64,000 nt of DNA, taken from NCBI RefSeq assembly GCF_024323335.1, contig NC_066584.1, positions 431,237,319 to 431,301,318 of the forward strand, written 5' to 3'. The translations under genes and the position numbers were made by a program. Origin of the DNA: Lathyrus oleraceus (lineage: Eukaryota; Streptophyta; Magnoliopsida; Fabales; Fabaceae). Below the pieces are notes generated by a model. The model searched no databases. It was not told the DNA's origin and worked only from the letters and a program-made list of their open reading frames with translations. Below, one piece after another: positions 12,880-22,626 of this stretch (the first letter of the stretch is position 1; each line of letters opens with the position of its first letter).

Positions 12880-13700
12880 GGATAATAATAAAAATACTTA
12901 ACATAAAAGGCGCCCTCAAGGAGCGCCACTGTTCATTGCAATTATAAATACCCCCGAGGGGGGCGAATAAATACAACAACAAAAACTCTGAAGGGGCAAG
13001 GAAATATAAAGACGCTAGGGGAAAAGAAACCACTAGACCATAAATCTTCCTTCTAGGACATTTCCTTTTCAACACCACTCTCTGGCTGAGGGGCTCCAAA
13101 ATCCACACCATCAGTTGCCTGATCCTTGTCATGGTTATTCTCAATGGGTGTGGGGCATTTAGGCTCAAGAGAGGCCATTGTCTTTCCGCCATGGACAACT
13201 TTGAGAAAATCCGTTTGGCTCAAGTCCAATTTGGGGTAGAGGAATAGGATCCCCTCCTTAGCATGCTCAAAATAGACGCCAAAAGTAGACACCATCTCTT
13301 TAGTGAGATTTGACACCACCTCCAACTCCTTTTGAAGAATGAGGGTGGCATCCAAGGATTATTTCAAGGAATTCTTCTCAACAGAGATCTATTTGTCATT
13401 GGCTTTTACATCCTTCATCTTCTCTTCCTCCTCCTCCTTATCTTTATGGAGGGATTGCAACAGTCTCTAGATCTCATTGTAAGCATCCATCTACTCTTGG
13501 AGCTTTGCTTCCAGCTCTTTCTCAACTTTGTTGCATCTTTCCTGCTCAAATTCCTGCAACATAGGCGTCCTCGTCAAAAGGTTATCCTTCATATTCACAA
13601 TATTCAAGGTCGATTTGGAACAAATTAGAAGAAATATTTTATAAGGAAGTGGGAACCACATGGGATCCTTTAGACTTCTCCATAAATAAGAAAAAACTCA
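12880..13700 (+). other. 3' untranslated/antisense zone of an older Tat-like element
   Basis: A phrase around 12910-12960 (GGAGCGCCACTG, then CCCCCGAGGGGGGCG) is followed by an antisense coding remnant and then by LTR-like sequence carrying tandem GTTGAGGGACTCAC units. This order (end of pol zone, antisense ORF, LTR) parallels the better-preserved element at 14.05-27.67 kb, which is inserted in its LTR. Element identity is inferred. Confidence 0.45.
13053..13640 (-). pseudogene. Antisense coiled-coil protein remnant of a Tat-like element
   Basis: On the minus strand a frame with four in-frame stops before 13330 and then about 100 open codons runs to a stop at 13053. The upstream half is rich in K/E heptads (for example KDKEEEEEKMKD), consistent with a coiled coil. 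The downstream half is open, with YFEHAKEGILFLYP and a C-terminal PQPESGVEKEMS. I do not recognise a catalytic domain. It occupies the antisense slot between pol and LTR, as does exon 4 of the antisense gene at 22.6-26.4 kb, whose C-terminal half is also coiled-coil-like. It is probably the C-terminal exon of a related antisense gene in an older element. Confidence 0.5.
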
Positions 13701-13859
13701 ACATGTTTTTGAACACGCCACTAGCGTATAAGGTCTTGAAACAGATCATCATTACTTACATTAAATGCGAGTAAGCATGACCAGTTGAATGATTGATTAA
13801 CGTTCCTCAACTGATAGAATTGGGAGACATATAACAGGTGACTTATGTCTCAACTAAGG

Positions 13860-14053
13860 GTATATACAATTAAAAAGACCACCCAAAGTTGAAGGAATCG
13901 TCCCAAGATGAGGGACTCTCCCCTTAAATAAATAGTCACCTTCAGCTGAAGGACTCACCCATTAAATAATTAGTCTCCTTCAGTTGAGGGACTCGCTCCA
14001 AGTTGAGGGACTCACCCCTTAAATAAATAGTTACCTTCAGTTTAGGGACTCAC
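13860..14053. repeat. Tandem units in an LTR, left of the gypsy insertion
   Basis: Units built on CTTCAGTTGAGGGACTC and CCCCTTAAATAAATAG repeat about four times here. They resume after the inserted gypsy element at 27674 (CTCACCCCTTAAATAAA). The CTCAC at 14049-14053 is the left target duplication of that insertion. Confidence 0.75.
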
Positions 14054-14811
14054 TGTTGGCTCCAATTTTCGACGCCCATTTTAGAGTTAAGAAGTGGAAT
14101 TCCATGTGAATACTTTTTCAACTGAATCTGATATTGGAACCTCTAGTCGAAAGTTCCTGGATGAGAGGATCAAGATCCAGTAGGGACTTAGAAATATTCT
14201 TTAGTGTTTTGAAGATGTTTCGAAGAGAGATTCAAAATCAAATAAATGAGGGAACTTTGTTCTATCTGAAATTGATGAAGGTACACGTGGAGCATAGTGG
14301 ATAGTTGCATCCATGCAAAGTGCCGTTTATCTTGATGTGGTAGAAAGGCCGTTAGAAGCGGTTATTTCGATTAATATAAATAGAGGTTCTTAGTGCTAGG
14401 ACCGGGTGTGTTCAAAGTGTGTACAAAATCTGTAAAATTTACCAAGTATCCGTGTGTAGAGAAACAATAAATTGAGAAATGTATGTTCAATTTACACCAT
14501 TGTCATTTACTTTGAAGTAATTCAATTCATCTTTAGTTTCCAAAAATATTTCTTTATTTTAAGGATTCATCTTTGTTGCTATTTATCTTCGTTCTTACAA
14601 TGTTTCTCTTTATTTTCTGTTGGTCTTTTACTGTTTAAGTATTTTCACTAATCACTATCATTACAAACACTGTCAAAGTGTTTATGTTTACTAGAACTAA
14701 CTTTAACAAATAATTAGCATGTGTCCTAGGATCAATATGATCGATCCTGTAAGTAACCAAATTTAGTAATTTGGAAGATCAACGGTTGTTTACCAATTTT
14801 CACGGTAATCA
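14054..14811 (+). repeat. 5' LTR of the gypsy element
   Basis: Starts TGTTGGCTCC and ends CACGGTAATCA. A TATAAATA box at 14375-14382 would direct the genomic transcript. It pairs along its whole length with 26917-27673. The last bases (AATCA) differ from the 3' copy (AAACA). Confidence 0.9.
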
Positions 14812-14814
14812 AAT

Positions 14815-14832
14815 TGGCACACCTGATGGGAC
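14815..14832 (+). other. Primer-binding site of the gypsy element
   Basis: TGGCACACCTGATGGGAC begins four bases after the LTR end, where minus-strand DNA synthesis would be primed by a tRNA 3' end (CCA pairs with TGG). I cannot assign the tRNA. Confidence 0.55.
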
Positions 14833-14916
14833 AGTGCTAACGATTTTAGAAAAGTGAAATTGTTTTTTTTGTTCTGGTTATTCATTCATCTTCTCCCTTT
14901 CGAAAGAATTCGTTGT

Positions 14917-17242
14917 ATGTTATTAAGGAGTGGTAAAGTAGCCACAACCAACGAACACATACCAAGAAGAAGATCCACTAGGATAATGGCAAATTTAAAT
15001 GCGCCAAATAACCAAAATTCTCAAAATACATCAACCAGCAATGTACCACCCCCTTGTTCTTCGATAGGGGAGAACACGGCCATAATGCACGTGTCTGAAC
15101 CGGTTCCATCTATGGAACGTTCGATGCCTACGCATTTGATTCCCCATACTGAACCTATTTTGACTTACATTGGGCCTAGGGGGCCTCCCCCCCCCCCCCC
15201 CCCCCCCCCACACACACACATACACCGATTGGAAATGTTCTAAGGAGGGATACCAAACACAAATACCCAACCTTACCAATAATTCCGCAGTAGTGTGGAG
15301 ACAACAGATGGACCAAAGCAACCATGAGATGATCCAAATTCTTACCCAAACATTGACCGCCGTATTGAATCCTTTGGTTCAAAATACGGCACAACCGAAT
15401 CAACAAATGAAAGCGTAAATGGCGCGAGTGTCTGATTTCTTTGGTGTACCACAGCCTCATCGACACCCTCCGAGGGATTGGATAAGGGAAAACCAGGGGG
15501 TAACCTTCGAAGAAGACCCTACTATTAACCAAATTCCATAAAATCAAGTCCAGCCAGAGATGGTAAATCAGGGAGTAGGAGTCGAACCCCCTAGGACTGA
15601 ACCACAAATCCCCAGGGAAAGAGAGCCAAGGATAATAATGGTAAATAGAAACCAAAACGTTGATAATGTCATACGGCAGATTCGACATGATTATATGGCA
15701 GCAAATAATAATCTAGCATCCATGGTCGAAAGGATTATGGTTCAAAATGGGGTAAACTTTAGCCTTCGAAGGCCAAATTATACATCACCTTTGTCAGAAT
15801 ATATCCTACAGTTTTATTAGAGGCATGATATTTAATACATCACCTTAGGGATACTACTGAATCCACTGTCGAACATGTGGCTAGATATTTAATAGAGGCA
15901 GGAGACATTTCGAACAACGAAAGCCTTAGGATAAAATATTTCCCAAGTTCTCTCACAAAGAATGCCTTCACGGGGTTCACTAGCTTATCATAAAATTCAA
16001 TTCATACTTGGACACAGTTGGAGAGAATGTTCCATGAGTAGTTTTACATGGGGAAAACAAAGATAAGTCTGAAGGAATTGGCTAGTATTAAACGAAAGCT
16101 CACTGAGTCAATTGATGACTATCTAAATAGATTTCAATTACTCAAAGCTAGGTGTTTTACACAAGTACTAGAGCATGAATTGGTCAAAATGACCGTTGGG
16201 GGCCTTGACTATTCTATCAGGAAGAAGTTAGATACCCAGTATTTAAGAGATATGGCCCAACTGGATGATAGGGTTCGACAGTTAGAACGCTTGAAGGAAG
16301 AAAATAATAGAGAAAATAAGAATAAAATAACAGTCTACATCGATTTCAGTAATGATGACGAAGGATCCTATAATGGGCCTTTGGACTTCGACGAAAACGA
16401 AATTGACCTTGTTGAGTTAAAGCAAGGGCCACTTTACGCATGTAAGGTCTTGGCCCCGTCGAATGGAAAAAAACCCTATTGAACCAGAAAAGAATAATAA
16501 ATTTCCTAAGAAAACTTACACTTTAGACGTTACAAAATGTGACGAAATCTTCGATTTGTTAGTTAAGGATGGTCAATTGATAGTGCCTCCGGGTGCTAAA
16601 GTGAGTCCTTTAGAACAAAGAAAGAAAAAAAGGGTTTTGCAAGTACCATAGTTTTCTGGGTCATAAAACATCTCAATGTTTTCTTTTCAGGGATCTTGTT
16701 CAGAATTCTATCCAAGAAAGGAGACTCAAGTTTGGAGAAAAACCTAGGAGCCAGATGAAGATCGACTCCAATCCTCTGCAAATGGCTGATGCCTACTACA
16801 TGGAACCAGAGGAAGTAAACATGGTCGAAGTCACTGATGATTTCGACATGACCGAAGTCACTGAGGACTTCGTCAACGAACCTGTCATGGTTAGGGTTTC
16901 TGAGAATCTTGATCAGGAATTCTTCAATGACTTTGTTCAGGAAGCTGTGGGAAATGCCACCAATGTAAACACTGATGTTTTCGACACGAGATTCAATGAA
17001 TATTCCAACACGATGATAATAACAAAAACATTGTTGATGGTTTCATGCAAATAGATAAGGTTGCTGAGGGCCTTCAATTGCAATTCCAGAAGTTGGACAT
17101 CACTAAAGATGTCGACATGGAGGTTAATATGGTTGAAATATCCAAAAAAACCTCCATGGAAGTTGACAATGAGTGTCAACAAGAAGAGTATAATAAAATA
17201 GCCTTCCCCAAAGAAGACGAAACTCTGACTGATTTCCTCTGA
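14917..17242 (+). pseudogene. gag: gypsy gag (broken)
   Basis: Gag packages the genomic RNA. The likely start is the ATG at 14917 (MLLRSGKVATTNEH); the reading frame is open further upstream but that stretch looks like leader. A proline run (about residue 90) is encoded by a C23 tract where the frame shifts. The capsid-like core is at about 15840-16310, with TESTVEHVARYLIEAGD, a later SIDDYLNRFQLLKARCF and LDYSIRKKLDTQYLRD. An acidic linker follows, then DEIFDLLVKDGQLIVPPGAK. Disruptions seen: stops at 15416 and about 15539, a frameshift near 15820, stops near 15990 and 16040, and a frameshift near 16470. The capsid motif identity is recalled from Tat-type gags; the breaks are read directly. 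Confidence 0.75.
15187..15209 (+). repeat. C23 homopolymer in gag, followed by CA repeat
   Basis: Twenty-three C residues are followed by about five CA units. They encode the proline run and a short HTH stretch. The upstream gag frame hits a stop soon after the tract, and the continuing gag frame is offset by one, so length change in this tract probably caused the frameshift. A sequencing error in the tract is also possible. Confidence 0.9.
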
Positions 17243-17245
17243 AGG

Positions 17246-18580
17246 TGCCAAAAGAAGCAATCAGAGGTTATATTGTGCTCCCGATGCAGCGCCGTGTTCG
17301 ACAAGAAAGCGACCCAAAACCTCGAGGGAGTAAGGAGGGTAAAACACCAAGGGTGTCAAAAAGCCTCTCAAGATCAACAGGCTGTCCAGTCCATAAGAGC
17401 CTTCGACCCAAGAAGGTACTATGATCCAAGAAGGCCTATGGTGAAGCTTGGTGAAACAAAACGAAAGGGTCCTGCTGCTAAACCCATTTCTTTCAAACCC
17501 AACGTTGAAGCTTCAAATGGAAAATGGGTGAAGCCAGTCGATGGAAGGAAACGTGGCCAAGGAAAATGGAAGAACTTCGAGGTAGATAGAGGTTCATCAT
17601 TAACATACCGTAAGGAGTTTCAGGCTGACAAAAAACCTCCCACATCTCTGAAAACTACAAAAAAAAAAAATCCCATGACAAGGTCTAAATGGAGAAGGGA
17701 ACAGAGAAGAAGGAAATCACAGAGGGATGTTGGTAAAAAGGAAAAAGCTTAGTCCAGAACCAATGCGCGTGCAAGGAAAAAGGAGGACTTAAGCCTTGAT
17801 AAAAGAAAGTTTAATACTACAGCAGAGGCGGCCAGAGAGAAATATAATTGAATGACTGCAGAAGACGAAATGTTGACAGATAATTTCGACATCGGGTCAG
17901 AAGCTTCTTTGGATATCTTAGTCGGTGTGGTATATGTGATGCCCAGGGAGTTTGATAAAATCACAAAGGTCGAAGACATCGACAGTAATACAGAAAGAGA
18001 AATGGCTGCTCACAAGCCAATATGCTACTATGTGAGGAGCAATGGTTGCGTGGAGGAGCAAAATGCCTTCTTCGAGAGACCTGTCAATATAATCTTAGTG
18101 GACTACGGCGCAACAGTGAATTTGATATCGCACCATATGTTGAGAAAAATTGGCAAGTACGATACAGACGCCAAATCCCATAATATGGTTCTTTCCAATT
18201 ATGAGAGAAAGATGGATTCCCCTCTTGGTGTAATCCAGGTCGATTTAACTGTAGGAACTATCACCAGATCCATAATGTTTATGATTGTGGAGACGAAGGC
18301 CAACTATAATTTGTTAATTGAAAGAGAATGGATACATGGGGTCGGGGCTGTGTCATCCTCAATGCACCAACGAATCATCATATGGCGTCCAGATGGTATT
18401 GTGAAGAATATAAAAGCAAACCAAGGTTACTTCAAGACTCCTATCAACCATATCGACAGACGCCAGTTCGATAAACATTTGGACAATATCGCTCTGTATG
18501 ATCCGGCCGATTTTGCGTTTACTTCAGACGACAATGCCTACTGTTCCCTATATTTGCACCCATACAATGGCTTTCGATAG
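17246..18580 (+). pseudogene. gypsy gag-pro linker and aspartic protease (broken)
   Basis: A short CSRCSAVFDKKA segment with one Cys-X2-Cys pair leads into a basic, lysine/arginine-rich linker. This ends in stops at 17750-17752 and about 17849-17851. The retropepsin-like domain starts around 18020, with the active-site region ILVDYGATVNLIS near 18093. The usual small residue after the aspartate is a tyrosine here (DYGA instead of DSG/DGG). The flap and C-terminal part continue to LLIEREWIHGVGAV (about 18310-18345). The enzyme would process Gag-Pol. The frame closes at 18578-18580, where an intact polyprotein would continue. Confidence 0.7.
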
Positions 18581-18632
18581 GACAGAGAAGTGGTAGGTGA
18601 AGACGACTTTGGATATCTAGGAGCGTCAGGAG

Positions 18633-20324
18633 TTGACCCCACAGGTTGGGGAAGCGAATTTAATGTTGATGACTGAGTTCGAAGCGCTAAAAAGGATTTC
18701 GGCTTACATAGCCGAAAACAAGAAGCAATCGACCTTGGTGGCTGAAGTCAAAAACATGGTTGTCGAAGCCAGCAATAAGTTCCATCAAATAGGTCCTGGA
18801 AAGGACTTCGATCTAGAGCCACCTGATAAGGTTCAGAACAAAGATCAAGGCCAGAGGCTCGACGCCATCTATGAAGACGAGTCTTTGGGTTTCGAGAAGG
18901 ATCCGCTAGTAACACATATTAAGATGTTGGCTCAGGATCCACTTGAGGAAATAGACTTGGGAGGAGGATTGATAAAAAGGATAACTTACATTAGTGCCAA
19001 TATCAAACCCCAACTCAAAGTCGAAGTGATCTAGTTGTTGAAGGAATTCAAGGATTGTTTCGCGCGGGATTATGATGAGATGCTTAGTTTGAGCAGAGAT
19101 CTGGTCGAATTGAAGCTGCCAATCAAGCTTGGAAAAAAGCCTATCAAGCAGAACCCAAGGAGATTTGCACCTCCAATTCTCTCGAAGATCAAAGAGGAGG
19201 TCGAAAGGCTTCTTCGTTGTAACTTCATCCGTACAACCAGGTATGTAGAATGGTTAGCTAATATCGTACATGTTATTAAGAAGAATGGTACTTTGAGGAT
19301 TTGCATAGATTTTAGAGACTTAAATACTGCAACCCCAAAGGATGAACATTCAATGCCAGTGGTGGAAATGATATGCGATTCTACCGCAGGCCATGAGTAT
19401 CTTAGCATGCTCAATGGATATTCTGGATATAATCATATATTCATTGCGGAAGAGGATGTCCCAAAATCGGAATTTCGATGTCCTTGAGCCTTAGGCACCT
19501 ATGAATAGGTGATGATGCCTTTTGGTTTGAAGAATGCTGGGGCAACATACCATAGAGCGATGAATTTGATCTTCCATGATTTCATAGAGAGTTTTATGCA
19601 AATTTACATAGATGATATTTTCACTAAGTCTGTTTCAGGGAAGAGCCATATAGACCATCTTCGACGGTCCTTCAAAAGGATAAGAAGACATGGTCTGAAA
19701 ATGAACCCTCTAAAGTGCGCTTTTTATGTGTAGGCAGGGGATTTCCTAGGCTTCGTGGTCCACAAAAAGGGAATTGAAATAAACCAGAACAAGACCAAGG
19801 CTATAATGGAGGCGAAAACGCCATCAATAAAGAAGGAATTGCAGTCACTACTGGGCAAGATCAATTTCCTGAGGAGATTCATCTCAAACCTTAGTGGAAA
19901 AACGCAAGCCTTTTCGCCTTTACTTCGACTCAACAAGGAAGGATTCGAATGGGGGAAGGCTCAGCAAGAAGCGTTCGACAAAATTAAAAAATACATGAGT
20001 CATCCACCAATTCTGACACCGCCTTGTAGGAATAGGAGTATGAGATTGTACATATCTGCATCTGACAAGACTTTAGGGAGCATGTTGGCTCAAGAGGATG
20101 ATAATGGCGTCGAAAGAGCCATCTACTACCTCAGTAGGGTCTTCAATGATGCAAAAACTAGGTATAGCATAGTTGAAAAATTATGTTTATGCTTGTATTT
20201 CTCTTGCACGAAGTTGAAGCATTATAAAAACCTGTTGATGTTTATGTTTCATCTCACTTTGATATCATTAAACATATGTTGTCTACACCAATATTCCACA
20301 GTCGAATTGGATAATGGGCGCTAA
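18633..20324 (+). pseudogene. gypsy reverse transcriptase and RNase H (broken)
   Basis: The enzyme copies genomic RNA into DNA. Seen in order: a linker (18633-19034, stop TAG), RT fingers with LKLPIKLGKKPIKQNPRRFA, RICIDFRDLN (about 19297), MPFGLKNAGATY (about 19512) and the catalytic YIDD at 19605-19616. RT-linked RNase H starts about 20040 (RLYISASDKTLGSMLAQED) and breaks down after about 20200. Stops at 19032, 19485, 19506 and 19731 split the frame, and the end of RNase H is frameshifted. The RT aspartates are retained. The first linker aspartate-rich segment has no assignable domain. Confidence 0.85.
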
Positions 20325-20350
20325 CTTTAACTAAATATTCCTTAACGTAT

Positions 20351-21208
20351 ATGTCATTAAAAGCTGTTAAGGGACAAGTGGTAGCAGATTTTATAGTCGA
20401 CCACTCCATAGCTGAGAATGCACTGGACTATCTCGAATTAGAATCCTGGAAGCTATACTTTGATGGGTCTAGTCGCAAAGATGGAACATGCATAGGAGTT
20501 CTAATAATTTCTCCTAATAAAATTCCAACAAAACATAAATACAAAGTGGAGGGCCTCTGCTCGAACAATGAGGCTGAATATCAAACTCGCATAGTCGGGC
20601 TTGAGATATTGTTGGAATTAGGGGCAACTCGAGTCGAAATAATGGGTGACTCAAAGTTAGTTATAAAACAGATCACAAAAGAGTACAAATGTATTAAAGA
20701 GAATCTCACTATGTACTTCATAATAGCCAGTCGATTGCTAAAAAGATTCGAGATGACTAATATTCGACACATACCTCGAATGGAAAATCAAGTGGCTAAT
20801 GACTTGACTAAAATTGCATCTGGGTATAAAATTTCAAAGGAAAAATTGAAAAAAGTCATTGAATTCAGAGGAAAACTTGTGTCAACCAGATTAGCCCCAT
20901 CAGACTTGGAAAAGACAAAATTAGGATACGTTGATAAAGAAAACTTCGAAATATTAGCAATAGACAATCTGACAGACGGAGATTGGAGAAAACCAATAGT
21001 GGAATATCTACAGAATCCAATGGCATCTGCCGATCGAAAAACCAGGTATCGAGCTTTAAGTTATTTTCTTTTGGGGATGGAGTTAGTCAAAAAGACTCCT
21101 GAGGGAGTTTTGCTTAAATGCCTTAGTGAGTCAGAGACATATTTAGCCCTTTCGACTGTTCATAGTGGGGCATGTGGGGCGCACCAAGTTGGCCATAAGA
21201 TGAAATGA
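20351..21208 (+). pseudogene. Second (archaeal-type) RNase H and integrase N-terminus
   Basis: A second RNase H is the hallmark of Tat-lineage gypsy elements. Carboxylates are all present in order: KLYFDGSSRKDG (D), NNEAEYQ (E), MGDSKLV (D) and QVANDLTKIA (D). The region after about 20860 is a connector. The frame then enters the integrase zinc-binding area (TVHSGACGAHQVGHKMK, about 21150-21205), where the remaining Cys/His spacing is disturbed by a stop at 21206. A non-catalytic tether domain is the alternative for the connector. Confidence 0.8.
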
Positions 21209-22251
21209 ACTTTATTTCGCCAAGGGATGTATTGGCTTACCATGCTAAAAGACTGCATCGAATTTGCCAAAGGGTGCCAAGAATTTCAGGCACATGCAAG
21301 CATACAACATGTCCCTGCGAGCGAATGGACTCTATAATCAAACCTTGGCCTTTTAGAGGTTGGGCTTTGGATTTGATTGGGGAAATTCAACCGCCTTCAT
21401 CTAAGAACCAGAGGTATATCTTGGTTGGCATTGATTATTTTACGAAATGGATCGAAGTTATACCTTTACCAAATGTAAGCCAAGAAGATGTGATCGAAAT
21501 TATCTAGAAACATATTATTTATAGATTTGGAATCCCATAGACTGTCACAACAGATCAAGGATCAACATTTACTGGTCGAAAGATGCAAGAATTTGCTAAG
21601 GAAATGGGTTTCAAATTGTTAACGTCTACGCCATACTATGCTCAAGCTAATGATCAGGTAGAAGCAACTAACAAGGTGATTATTGGTTTGATTAAGAGGC
21701 ATGTGGGGAAAAAGCCTAGAAATTGGCACAAAACTTTAGATCAGATTTTGTGGGCATGTCGTACCTCTCCTAAGGAAGCCAATAATTCGACCCCTTTTCG
21801 ACTGACCTTTGGTCATGATGCAGTTTTACCAGTAGTATTTTATCTACAATACACAAGAATTCAAAGGCACCATGAAATTCCATAAGAATCATATTGGAAC
21901 ATAATGCTGGATGAACTAGTCGGTCTAGTTGAAGAGAGACTAAATTCCTTGGAATTATTAAAATGGTAGAAGAAGAGAGTAAAGAACTCTTATAATAAGA
22001 AGGTTAAAATTAAAACATTTTCACCTGAACACTTAGTCTGGAAAGTTGTCCTTCCAATGGATCGAAAGAATAGGACCTTAGGGAAGTGGTCTCCCAAGTG
22101 GGAAGACCCTTTTCAAATTTTGCAAGTATTCTCTAATGGTGCCTATGAGATTGAGGAACTTAGCGAAGACAAAAGAATCTTGAGAGTAAATGGAAAATAT
22201 TTGAAAAGATATAGGCCAGGACTCCAAGAAATAAAAATAATAAATGAGTAA
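21205..22251 (+). pseudogene. gypsy integrase (broken)
   Basis: Integrase inserts the cDNA. The catalytic core begins with PWPFRGWALDLIGE (about 21340). The DDE residues are visible as ALDLIGE, TTDQGSTF (about 21550) and QVEATNKVI (about 21655). Stops occur at 21505 and 21538 (each where a tryptophan or glutamine codon would be plausible) and at 21883. The C-terminal part includes GKWSPKWEDPFQIL and YEIEELSEDKRILRVNGKYLK (about 22087-22206). The frame ends at 22249-22251, just before the non-coding start of the 3' zone. Confidence 0.85.
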
Positions 22252-22626
22252 TTGTGTATAAGTTAAGTAGAGCCAATATGGTAAAGGGTGCCGAAATGGC
22301 TTAAATTTGCTTTAAAGGCCCAAAGGGCTAATATTCATTACAACCAAGACTTATATTCATTACATCAAATGGGGAAAAATGGAAAAGGAGATTAGAACTA
22401 AAAAGGGAGACTGGCCTTTATGTGGAGGTACTTTGTTTTGAGAAGTTCCAGGTATTTCTCACATAAGGACCATTTCGACCGGAGAAGTATGAGTTCTAAC
22501 TCAAGTTTGCGCGCTTTTTCGACGAACTCCATACCAAACTCTAGCTCTTTAGCCATCAAGGCATCATCGAACTCACAAGTTCATTTTTGCGCTTTTCGGC
22601 ATCAGAAATTTTGGTTTGCAGTTCCT

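Noticed and set aside
12752..13198. 148-codon minus-strand open frame
   Set aside because: It overlaps the coiled-coil remnant in another frame, lacks domain similarity and crosses the non-coding end of the older element.
15176..15688. 170-codon open frame on the minus strand within gag
   Set aside because: It runs opposite to gag over its coding part and through the G23 tract, giving polyglycine; no domain, ATG context or splice structure supports it.
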